From: Arcobacter roscoffensis
Lineage (GTDB): Bacteria > Campylobacterota > Campylobacteria > Campylobacterales > Arcobacteraceae
NCBI RefSeq assembly: GCF_024267655.1
Contig: NZ_CP100595.1
Coordinates: 930,001-994,000 of the forward strand
DNA: 64,000 nt
Direction: 5' to 3'
In this document: in pieces, positions 36,375-43,612 of the stretch
Layout: each line of letters begins with the position of its first letter
Numbering within the stretch: the first letter of the stretch is position 1
Made by a program: the position numbers and the translations under genes
The notes under the pieces: generated by a model
The model's database searches: none
Told to the model about the DNA's origin: nothing
The model's input: only the letters and a program-made list of their open reading frames with translations

Positions 36375-37637
36375 ATGAGTAAAGATCTAATAAATAAGAT
36401 TCTTATTACATTAGGTTTTATTTTACTTTACAGGTTACTGGCATACGTGCCGGTACCTGGTGTAAACATAGACGTAGTTAAAGAATTCTTCGATTCAAAT
36501 GCAAATAATGCATTAGGTCTTGTTAATATGTTTAGTGGTAATGCAGTTGAAAGACTGTCTATTATATCACTAGGAATTATGCCTTACATCACAGCTTCTA
36601 TTATTATGGAATTATTAGCTGCAACTTTCCCTGCACTTGGTAAAATGAAAAAAGAGAGAGATGGTATGCAAAAATACATGCAAATCATCAGATATACAAC
36701 TATTGTTATTACATTAATTCAATCTATTGGTGTATCAATGGGATTAAACTCTTTAACAGGACAAAGTGGACAAAGTGCGATTTCAATTGATATGAATACA
36801 TTTATATTCGTATCTTCAATTTCTATGTTAACTGGTACTATGCTTCTTATGTGGATTGGTGAACAAATCACACAAAAAGGTATAGGTAATGGTATTTCAT
36901 TAATTATTTTCGCTGGTATTGTATCTGCAATTCCAAGTGCAATTGGTGGAACTATTGACTTAGTTAATAATGGTCAAATGAACTTCTTAACAGTAATTGC
37001 AATAATTGTAATTATTTTAGCTACTGTTGGAGCTATTATTTATGTTGAGTTAGGTGAGAGAAGAGTTCCCGTATCATATTCAAGAAAAGTAATGATGCAA
37101 AATCAAAACAAAAGAGTTATGAATTATATTCCTATTAAGGTTAACCTTGCAGGTGTAATTCCAGCTATTTTTGCAAGTGCGATTTTAATGTTCCCTGCAA
37201 CTGTTTTACAGGGATCGCAAAATGAATACTTATTAGTTATTGCTGACTATTTAAGTCCAAGTTCTTATACATTTAATGTATTTATGTTCTTATTTGTAGT
37301 TTTCTTTGCATTCTTCTATGCATCAATTACATTTAATGCAAAAGATATATCTGAGAACTTAAAAAAACAAGGTGGATTTATTCCAGGTGTTAGACCAGGA
37401 GCAAGTACAGCTGAGTTTTTAAATGAGACTGCAAGTAGATTAACATTCTGGGGTGCATTATATTTAGGTGCTATCTCAACTGTTCCTTGGTTAATAGTTA
37501 AAGGAATGGGTGTACCATTTTATTTTGGTGGTGTTGCAGTATTAATCGTTGTTCAAGTTGCAATTGATACAATGAGAAAAATTGAAGCACAACAGTACAC
37601 TAATAAATATCAAACATTAAGTGCGGTAGGTCTTTAA
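36375..37637 (+). CDS. secY: Preprotein translocase subunit SecY
   Basis: 420 residues with ten predicted spans. ILLYRLLAYVPVPGVN, the plug-region NMFSGNAVERLSIISLGIMPYI, GIGNGISLIIFAGI in the fifth helix and the cytoplasmic GERRVPVSYSRK loop identify it. Channel of the SecYEG translocon. Its place after rplO is the normal end of the spc operon. Confidence 0.98.
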   Translation: MSKDLINKILITLGFILLYRLLAYVPVPGVNIDVVKEFFDSNANNALGLVNMFSGNAVERLSIISLGIMPYITASIIMELLAATFPALGKMKKERDGMQKYMQIIRYTTIVITLIQSIGVSMGLNSLTGQSGQSAISIDMNTFIFVSSISMLTGTMLLMWIGEQITQKGIGNGISLIIFAGIVSAIPSAIGGTIDLVNNGQMNFLTVIAIIVIILATVGAIIYVELGERRVPVSYSRKVMMQNQNKRVMNYIPIKVNLAGVIPAIFASAILMFPATVLQGSQNEYLLVIADYLSPSSYTFNVFMFLFVVFFAFFYASITFNAKDISENLKKQGGFIPGVRPGASTAEFLNETASRLTFWGALYLGAISTVPWLIVKGMGVPFYFGGVAVLIVVQVAIDTMRKIEAQQYTNKYQTLSAVGL

Positions 37638-37639
37638 AA

Positions 37640-38404
37640 ATGGCTATTCCAATTAGAAAACCTAACGAAATAGCTAAACTTAAAGCGGCAAATGTAATTG
37701 TTGCTAAAACACTTAACTATCTTAGAGAAAACGTAAAACCTGGCATGACTTTATTAGAAGTCGATGCCATGGGTGATAAGTTTTTAAGAGACTTAGGGGC
37801 AAGACCATCTTTCAAAGGTCTTTATGGTTTCCCTAATTCAGTTTGTACTTCTTTAAATGAAGTAATTATTCACGGAATACCAGATGATACTGTTTTAAAA
37901 GAAGGCGATATTCTTGGCCTTGATATTGGAACAGAACTTGATGGTTGGTATGGTGATTCTGCGATAACAATGCCAATTGGGCAAATATCAAAAGAAGATG
38001 AAGAATTAATTGCTTGTGCAAAAGATTCTTTATATCACGCTATTGATATTATTCATGAAGGTATGAGATTCAAAGAACTTTCAAAAGCTATTGAAGAATT
38101 TATCGTTGCTAGAGGTTATCAACCACTAGTAAGATTTTGTGGTCATGGTATTGGAAAGAAACCTCATGATGAGCCAGAGATTCCAAACTACTTAGAGAAT
38201 GGTAGTCCAAAATCTGGACCAAAAATTAAAAACGGTATGGTATTTTGTTTAGAGCCAATGATTTGTCATAAGGATAGAGAACCTGTTATTTTAGAAAATA
38301 ATTGGGATGTTGTATCTAGAGATGGATTTAGAGGTAGCCATTACGAGCACACAGTTGCTGTTGTTGATGGTAAAGCAGTTATTTTAAGTACAGTTGAAAA
38401 CTAG
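37640..38404 (+). CDS. map: Methionine aminopeptidase, type I
   Basis: 254 residues. Metal ligands of the pita-bread fold are recognisable: D in ILGLDIGTELDGWYGDSA, H in CGHGIGKKPHDEP, E in FCLEPMI and E in HYEHTVAV; EVIIHGIPD holds the substrate-binding His. Removes the initiator Met from nascent proteins. Two bases after secY. Confidence 0.97.
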   Translation: MAIPIRKPNEIAKLKAANVIVAKTLNYLRENVKPGMTLLEVDAMGDKFLRDLGARPSFKGLYGFPNSVCTSLNEVIIHGIPDDTVLKEGDILGLDIGTELDGWYGDSAITMPIGQISKEDEELIACAKDSLYHAIDIIHEGMRFKELSKAIEEFIVARGYQPLVRFCGHGIGKKPHDEPEIPNYLENGSPKSGPKIKNGMVFCLEPMICHKDREPVILENNWDVVSRDGFRGSHYEHTVAVVDGKAVILSTVEN

Positions 38405-38418
38405 GGAGAACATAAAAA

Positions 38419-38637
38419 GTGGCAAAAGATGATGTAATTGTAATTGATGGTAAGGTTATTGAGGCTTTACCTAATGCAATGTTTAGAGTTGAATTAGACA
38501 ATGGTCATGTAGTATTATGTCATATCTCAGGAAAAATGAGAATGCACTACATTAAAATTTTACCAGGTGATAAGGTTAAAGTAGAAATTACTCCTTATTC
38601 ATTAGATAAAGGTAGAATTACTCACAGATATAAATAA
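38419..38637 (+). CDS. infA: Translation initiation factor IF-1
   Basis: 72 residues from a GTG start behind [53 protein letters not shown] is the S1-type OB fold. Last gene of the operon: the expected rpmJ-rpsM-rpsK-rpsD-rpoA-rplQ genes do not follow and the stop codon lies inside a strong terminator. Confidence 0.98.
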   Translation: MAKDDVIVIDGKVIEALPNAMFRVELDNGHVVLCHISGKMRMHYIKILPGDKVKVEITPYSLDKGRITHRYK

Positions 38638-38663
38638 GGATTTTTCCTTATTTATATTTTTTT
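38630..38663 (+). terminator. Rho-independent terminator of the ribosomal operon
   Basis: ATAAATAAGGA / TCCTTATTTAT, eleven perfect base pairs with a TTTT loop, followed by A and seven T residues. The infA stop is part of the 5' arm. Confidence 0.9.
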
Positions 38664-38680
38664 GGTTTCATAAAATATAC

Positions 38681-38755
38681 AAAACTATGAAGCCCTAACA
38701 ATTAATATTTCGCGCACTTTAAAAAGTTTACTAAAGGCTATGGCTTCATAGTTTT
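38681..38755. repeat. Long-loop inverted repeat of 14-bp arms
   Basis: AAAACTATGAAGCC (38681-38694) and GGCTTCATAGTTTT (38742-38755) are perfect complements around 47 bases. The arms are extended by mismatched AT sequence. It lies between the infA terminator and the end of the leftward HTH gene. A small structured RNA, a terminator of the HTH gene or a relic mobile-element end are all possible. Confidence 0.55.
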
Positions 38756-38766
38756 ATATATTGATA

Positions 38767-38976
38767 TTATACCCTTTTCTTGGTTAGAGTTATCTCATGC
38801 TCAATTATCTCTTTTTGTTTAATAAGAATTTCAAGGTTTTTTTTTAGTAGTTCTTTATCTTTATATGAGTTGATTATAAATTCATAAAGTTTAGGTCTAT
38901 TTTTTTTCCAATTATGCAGGGTAGTTTTATTTACTTCTAAATCTTCTTCTAATTTTCTAAGACTAGGTGATGTCAT
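38767..38976 (-). CDS. Small helix-turn-helix protein
   Basis: 69 residues from ATG 38976, preceded by GGGAAAA; the frame extends to 39033 but without RBS. LRKLEEDLEVNKTTLHNWKKNRPKLYEFI is a helix-turn-helix similar to those of Cro/C1-like or transposase N-termini, followed by a helical basic tail. It resembles small Campylobacterota HTH proteins, function unknown. Upstream, two 11-bp direct repeats sit in the divergent region with the UDG gene. Confidence 0.6.
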   Translation of the reverse strand: MTSPSLRKLEEDLEVNKTTLHNWKKNRPKLYEFIINSYKDKELLKKNLEILIKQKEIIEHEITLTKKRV

Positions 38977-39017
38977 TTTAGTTTTCCCAAAAAAATTTAT
39001 GCGTATTTTATAAGATA

Positions 39018-39070
39018 TTGGAACAAATGTCAAGTTATTTTTTAATACTGTACATATAGTTGGAACAAAT
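39018..39070. repeat. Pair of 11-bp direct repeats TTGGAACAAAT
   Basis: Copies at 39018-39028 and 39060-39070, 42 bases apart start to start (four helical turns), in the gap between the divergent HTH and UDG genes. Candidate operator sites for the HTH protein. Confidence 0.45.
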
Positions 39071-39092
39071 AGTTACCAAAGTAAGATTTTTG

Positions 39093-39098
39093 TACAAT
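39093..39098 (+). promoter_or_regulatory. -10 box (TACAAT) immediately before the UDG gene
   Basis: TACAAT ends five bases before the ATG at 39104 and there is no Shine-Dalgarno sequence, so the mRNA is predicted to be leaderless or nearly so. Confidence 0.4.
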
Positions 39099-39103
39099 TT
39101 TGT

Positions 39104-39775
39104 ATGACAAAATCAACCAAATATAAATTATTACATCATTTAAAATTTTTAAAATCAATTGGATATTCTTATCATGAGCCAATTACTTTCATCTCAAATG
39201 AGATTAATGGTTTTAATTTACCAAACAATTTAGAATTACTTAAAAATAGTGTTGAAAATTGCTACTTATGCGAATTGTCAAAAAGTAGAAAAAATACTGT
39301 TTTTGCTAGTGGCAATATAAATGCTAAGATTATGTTCATATCTGACTTTCCTGGAAGTTTAGAAGATGAAACTGGAAAAATATTTGTAGGTAAAACAGGT
39401 GAATTACTTACTAAAATGATTGAAAATGTTTTAAATATAAAAAGAGAAGAAGTTTATATTGCTAATATTTTAAAATGTAAGCCTATAAATACTAGTTCTT
39501 TAAGTAATGAAGCAAATCTTTGTAAGTCTTATTTATTTAAACAAATAGAATTAGTTAAACCTAAAATTATTGTTACTTTAGGGGAAAATGCTTACAAGTA
39601 TTTAACAAATGAGGATGTAAATATAAATATGCTTAGAGGTCAAACTATAAACTATAAGGATATGGTTTTAATACCAACTTTTCATCCAAGTTTTTTATTA
39701 AGAAACCCTTCTTCTAAAAAAGATGCATATGTTGATATGTTAAAAATTAAAAATCAATTGGAGTCTTTAAATTGA
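39104..39775 (+). CDS. Family 4-like uracil-DNA glycosylase with Fe-S cluster
   Basis: 223 residues. Four cysteines, C53, C56, C125 and C140 (CxxC-x68-C-x14-C), match the 4Fe-4S pattern of family 4/5 UDGs. Active-site motif 1 is FISDFPGSLEDETGKIFVG, where most family members have GE-x-PG, and motif 2 is FHPSFLLR at 193-200. It removes uracil from DNA. Its last four bases overlap the next gene, so the pair is co-transcribed; the deviation S-D in motif 1 is worth noting. Confidence 0.85.
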   Translation: MTKSTKYKLLHHLKFLKSIGYSYHEPITFISNEINGFNLPNNLELLKNSVENCYLCELSKSRKNTVFASGNINAKIMFISDFPGSLEDETGKIFVGKTGELLTKMIENVLNIKREEVYIANILKCKPINTSSLSNEANLCKSYLFKQIELVKPKIIVTLGENAYKYLTNEDVNINMLRGQTINYKDMVLIPTFHPSFLLRNPSSKKDAYVDMLKIKNQLESLN

Positions 39776-40902
39776 AACAGTTATTAAGTATTATATTTGT
39801 AGCAGCTATTTTTATAGGTTGTACACCTAAACAAGAAGTTGAAATTAATATTCCTCAAAAGGAAGTAAGTGAGCAACTAGGCAAGCCTATTACAAATGAT
39901 TTTGAATTAGGACAGAATGTTGGTGAGCAGATTGAAGGGGTGGATCCTTTAGTAATTGAAGAAAATGAATTTACTTTAGAGGCTTCACAGAAGTCTGTTA
40001 ATGTTGCTATTGTTTATCCTTCAAGAGTTGTGGGGCGATATGCAAAAAGTTCAATGAATACAATTTTGGGTTATTTATCTTTCATGAATGCAAGCTACAA
40101 TGTTAAAGTTTATGACACAGAAAATGAAAATCCTGAAAACATTACAAAAGCATTTGAAGATTTGAAAACAGATGGATATGAAAAGGTTATTGCCTTATTT
40201 ACACCAAGAGCTGCAAGTACTCTTCACACTTTAGATAGCTCTTCATTAAGTGTTTTTTTACCTCTAAGCAATAAAGGTGATTATGAAACATATAATGATA
40301 ATTTTGTATATGGTGCAATTTCATATGATAAACAAATACAAAAGCTTTTAGAGTATTCTAATATTAAGAACACGATGTTTTATCAAGAGTCTTATATTGG
40401 TAAGAAATTAAAAGAAAAGTATGAAAAACAAGTTCCTAGTACGGTGACAACAAAGTTGATCAAAAATAAAAGAAACTATTTTAAATGGATTGTAAAAGAT
40501 CATAAGTTAAATAACTCTACACTATTTTTAAATACTAAAATTGTTAAGACATCTATCATTTTATCTCAATTAAGAGCGTATGAAACTAAACCAAAAGTTA
40601 TATTATCAACACAGTTAAATTTCAATCCTAAGATAATTGCATTAACTCAAGAAAAAGATAGAAAAAACTTAGTTGTTGCAAGTTCAATTGATAAAGTAGA
40701 TGATAAATTAATTGATACAATTAAAATGTATGGTGGAGATATTGAATACAATTGGGTTGATTATTCAACGCTAGTTGGTATTCATTATTTATTTGAATCT
40801 AATCAATCAAATGGAATTAACACAAAAATTGAAGACAATAGAGTTATATATGAACCAAAACTATATAAAACAACTAGATTTGGTTTTTTAGAAATTAAGT
40901 AA
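39772..40902 (+). CDS. Lipoprotein with periplasmic-binding-type fold
   Basis: 376 residues from a TTG start overlapping the UDG stop. The lipobox F-I-G-C17 gives a lipid-anchored mature protein. From about residue 75, SVNVAIVYPSRVVGRYAKSSMNTILGYLSFM and later alternating strand-helix units resemble a type 1 periplasmic binding fold, as in the C-terminal half of LpoA-like activators of penicillin-binding proteins. A role as such an activator is only an idea; no ligand can be named. Confidence 0.6.
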   Translation: MKQLLSIIFVAAIFIGCTPKQEVEINIPQKEVSEQLGKPITNDFELGQNVGEQIEGVDPLVIEENEFTLEASQKSVNVAIVYPSRVVGRYAKSSMNTILGYLSFMNASYNVKVYDTENENPENITKAFEDLKTDGYEKVIALFTPRAASTLHTLDSSSLSVFLPLSNKGDYETYNDNFVYGAISYDKQIQKLLEYSNIKNTMFYQESYIGKKLKEKYEKQVPSTVTTKLIKNKRNYFKWIVKDHKLNNSTLFLNTKIVKTSIILSQLRAYETKPKVILSTQLNFNPKIIALTQEKDRKNLVVASSIDKVDDKLIDTIKMYGGDIEYNWVDYSTLVGIHYLFESNQSNGINTKIEDNRVIYEPKLYKTTRFGFLEIK

Positions 40903-40946
40903 AAGTTAGATAAAATCGCGCATATTTATTATTTATGGAGTTTGAA

Positions 40947-42698
40947 TTGAGAACACATTATTGTACAGAAGTAACTGAAAATATCATCGGTGAAAAAGTT
41001 ACTGTTGCTGGATGGGTAAACAGTAGAAGAGACCACGGTGGAATTATATTTATTGATTTAAGAGATAAGGGTGGAATAGTTCAACTAGTAGCTGACCCTA
41101 AAGAGTTAGATGTAGCTGAGTCTGTAAGAGACGAATTTGTTTTAATTGCAACAGGTACTGTAAGACAAAGAGGTGAGGGATTAGAAAATCCAAACTTAAT
41201 TACTGGAAAAATTGAAATTGTATTAGATGAATTAGTAATTGAAAACAGATCTAAGCCAATGCCTTTTGATTTAAATGATGAAAAAGTAAATGATGAGATT
41301 AAGTTAAGAAATAGATTCTTAGAATTAAGATCAGATAAAATGTATGACATTTTCAAATTAAGATCAAAAGCAACTATTCAAGTTAGAAACACTTTAGATG
41401 AATTAGGTTTCTTAGATGTTGAAACTCCTATATTAACAAAATCAACTCCAGAGGGAGCAAGAGATTATCTTGTACCATCAAGAGTTCATGGAGGAGAGTT
41501 TTATGCACTTCCACAATCACCACAATTATTTAAACAATTATTAATGGTATCTGGTTTTGATAAGTACTTCCAAATTGCTAAATGTTTTAGAGATGAAGAT
41601 TTAAGAGCTGATAGACAGCCTGAATTTACTCAAATAGATGTTGAGATGAGTTTCTGTGACCAAGAAGATGTAATCAAAGTAGCTGAAAAATTAATCTATG
41701 ATACATTTACAGCTTGTGGAAAAGAAGTTCCTTCTACTTTCCCAAGAATTACTTATGCTGATGCTATGGAAAAATATGGTTCGGATAAACCTGATTTAAG
41801 ATTTGATATGGCAATGGTTGATGTTATTGATATTTTTGCTAACTCAACAAATGAAATCTTTGCATCAATTGCAAAAGATACTAAGAACAATAGAATCAAA
41901 GCTTTAAGATGTCCAAATGGAGATAATATTTTCTCAAAAAGACAAATGAAAGGTTTTGAAGATTACGTTAGAAAGTTTGGAGCTAAAGGTTTAGGTTACT
42001 TCCAAATGAAAGAAGATGGATTAAAAGGTCCATTAACTAAGTTCTTCTCTGAAGAAGATTTAGAAGCAATCGTTAAAACTACGCAATTAGAAGTTGGTGA
42101 TGTTGTATTCTTTGGTGCAGGTGATAAAAAGACTGTATGGGATTACATGGGTAGATTTAGACTTTACTTAGCAGAGCAAATGGATATTATTCCAACAGAC
42201 GTTTATGAGTTTGTATGGGTTGTTGACTTCCCTATGTTTGAGGTTGAAGATGGAAGAACAAAAGCATTACACCATCCATTTACTATGCCTAACTTAGAAA
42301 AATGTGATTTAGACAATATCGATGATATTGAAAATATTGAATCAATTGCTTATGATATCGTATTAAACGGAACTGAGCTTGGTGGTGGTTCAATCAGAAT
42401 TCATAAAGAAGAAATACAATCTAAAGTATTTAAACTTATGGGAATTTCTGATGAGGAAGCAAAAGAGAAATTTGGTTTCTTATTAGATGCTCTTCAATAT
42501 GGTGCTCCATCTCATGGTGGTTTTGCAATGGGACTTGATAGAATGATCATGTTACTTGCTGGAACTGACTCAATTAGAGATGTTATTGCATTCCCTAAAA
42601 CTCAAAAAGCTCAATGTCTATTAACTCAAGCTCCAAGTGAAGTTGATGCTGAGCAATTAAAAGAGTTAAGCTTAAGAATTAGAAAATTAGAACAATAA
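40947..42698 (+). CDS. aspS: Aspartyl-tRNA synthetase (probably non-discriminating)
   Basis: 583 residues from TTG 40947 ([11 protein letters not shown]), chosen because GGAG lies six bases upstream and the length then equals what I recall for Campylobacter; an in-frame ATG at 40935 adds four residues. Anticodon-binding OB fold first, then class II core: [50 protein letters not shown], the GAD domain and [16 protein letters not shown]. In Campylobacterota lacking AsnRS this enzyme also charges tRNA-Asn, later amidated by GatCAB; that property is known of relatives, not read from this sequence. Confidence 0.96.
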   Translation: MRTHYCTEVTENIIGEKVTVAGWVNSRRDHGGIIFIDLRDKGGIVQLVADPKELDVAESVRDEFVLIATGTVRQRGEGLENPNLITGKIEIVLDELVIENRSKPMPFDLNDEKVNDEIKLRNRFLELRSDKMYDIFKLRSKATIQVRNTLDELGFLDVETPILTKSTPEGARDYLVPSRVHGGEFYALPQSPQLFKQLLMVSGFDKYFQIAKCFRDEDLRADRQPEFTQIDVEMSFCDQEDVIKVAEKLIYDTFTACGKEVPSTFPRITYADAMEKYGSDKPDLRFDMAMVDVIDIFANSTNEIFASIAKDTKNNRIKALRCPNGDNIFSKRQMKGFEDYVRKFGAKGLGYFQMKEDGLKGPLTKFFSEEDLEAIVKTTQLEVGDVVFFGAGDKKTVWDYMGRFRLYLAEQMDIIPTDVYEFVWVVDFPMFEVEDGRTKALHHPFTMPNLEKCDLDNIDDIENIESIAYDIVLNGTELGGGSIRIHKEEIQSKVFKLMGISDEEAKEKFGFLLDALQYGAPSHGGFAMGLDRMIMLLAGTDSIRDVIAFPKTQKAQCLLTQAPSEVDAEQLKELSLRIRKLEQ

Positions 42699-42717
42699 GT
42701 TTTACTAGGTAAGAATT

Positions 42718-43512
42718 GTGAAAAAAACTCTTTTTTTACTAATTCTTCCTTTATTGGCATTTAGTAAGTTTCAAATAACTGTCTATATGCCAATAGAAGA
42801 GTTTTTTATAAAAAAAATAGCTCAAAATTTTGTTCGAGCTAAAAAGATAACTTTATACTATACTGATAAACCTATTGATTTAAAATACTCAGATCTTTCA
42901 AGGTTGGCTACTACTAGGGCTTATTTTCATTTTGGTTTAGATATAGAAAAATCATATATCAAAAAACTAAAAGATATAAATCCTCAACTAAAAATATACG
43001 ACTTATCTGTAGGAATAAATAAACTAAAACTAAAAGATGGAACTGTAAATCCATATATTTGGACTGATCCTTTGATTTTAAGAGATGTTGCTACAAATAT
43101 TTATGAGTATTTAATAGAACTTGATTCTCTAAATCAAGAGCACTATAAAAGAAACTATGAGCTTTTACTTGCTAAACTTGATAAACTCTTTTTAGATATA
43201 AGAAACAACCTATATGAAAGTGAAATATATAATATCTATGTATTTGATGATTACTGGGATTATTTTGCAAATAGATTTGGTCTTAATTTATATAAAAGAG
43301 AAAAAAAGATTATCAAAGCTGATGAATTAGAAGATATTAAAAAGTTCGTAAATCTAAATGAAATAAAAGCAATTTTAATAAAAGATAAAAATGACATAAA
43401 CTACGCTAAGTCTCTTGCAGATGAAATGAATATTATCATAAAAGAGCATGATATATTCGAGGAACTATTCTTTTTTAACCTAGAAAATCTATCAAAAAAA
43501 TTATCTAAATAG
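42718..43512 (+). CDS. ZnuA-like periplasmic protein lacking the metal-binding histidines
   Basis: 264 residues from a GTG start, with signal peptide MKKTLFLLILPLLAFS. The cluster A-I solute-binding pattern is clear (LSRLATTRAYFHFGLDIEKSYI, PYIWTDPLILRDVATNIYEYL, DDYWDYFANRFGL), but the family's DPHxW is NPYIW and HxxxxYF is DDYWDYF; the first-site His (DPHxYELKPSD) is also not seen. Metal binding in the usual way is therefore doubtful. No permease or ATPase gene is adjacent. It follows aspS after 19 bases. Confidence 0.7.
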   Translation: MKKTLFLLILPLLAFSKFQITVYMPIEEFFIKKIAQNFVRAKKITLYYTDKPIDLKYSDLSRLATTRAYFHFGLDIEKSYIKKLKDINPQLKIYDLSVGINKLKLKDGTVNPYIWTDPLILRDVATNIYEYLIELDSLNQEHYKRNYELLLAKLDKLFLDIRNNLYESEIYNIYVFDDYWDYFANRFGLNLYKREKKIIKADELEDIKKFVNLNEIKAILIKDKNDINYAKSLADEMNIIIKEHDIFEELFFFNLENLSKKLSK

Positions 43513-43612
43513 TTATTAGAAATTATACAAGAGTATAAAAACTATACACACTAATAAAAATTATTTCTTTTTTATAATGTATAATTTATGTATACAAATT
43601 GGGAGAATTTAT

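Noticed and set aside
38681-38755. Integron attC site
   Set aside because: The arms are far too perfect and the RYYYAAC / GTTRRRY core pair does not match; no integrase or cassette genes nearby.
38638-38766. rpmJ (L36) after infA
   Set aside because: No short Cys-rich ORF; the region holds the terminator and an inverted repeat instead.
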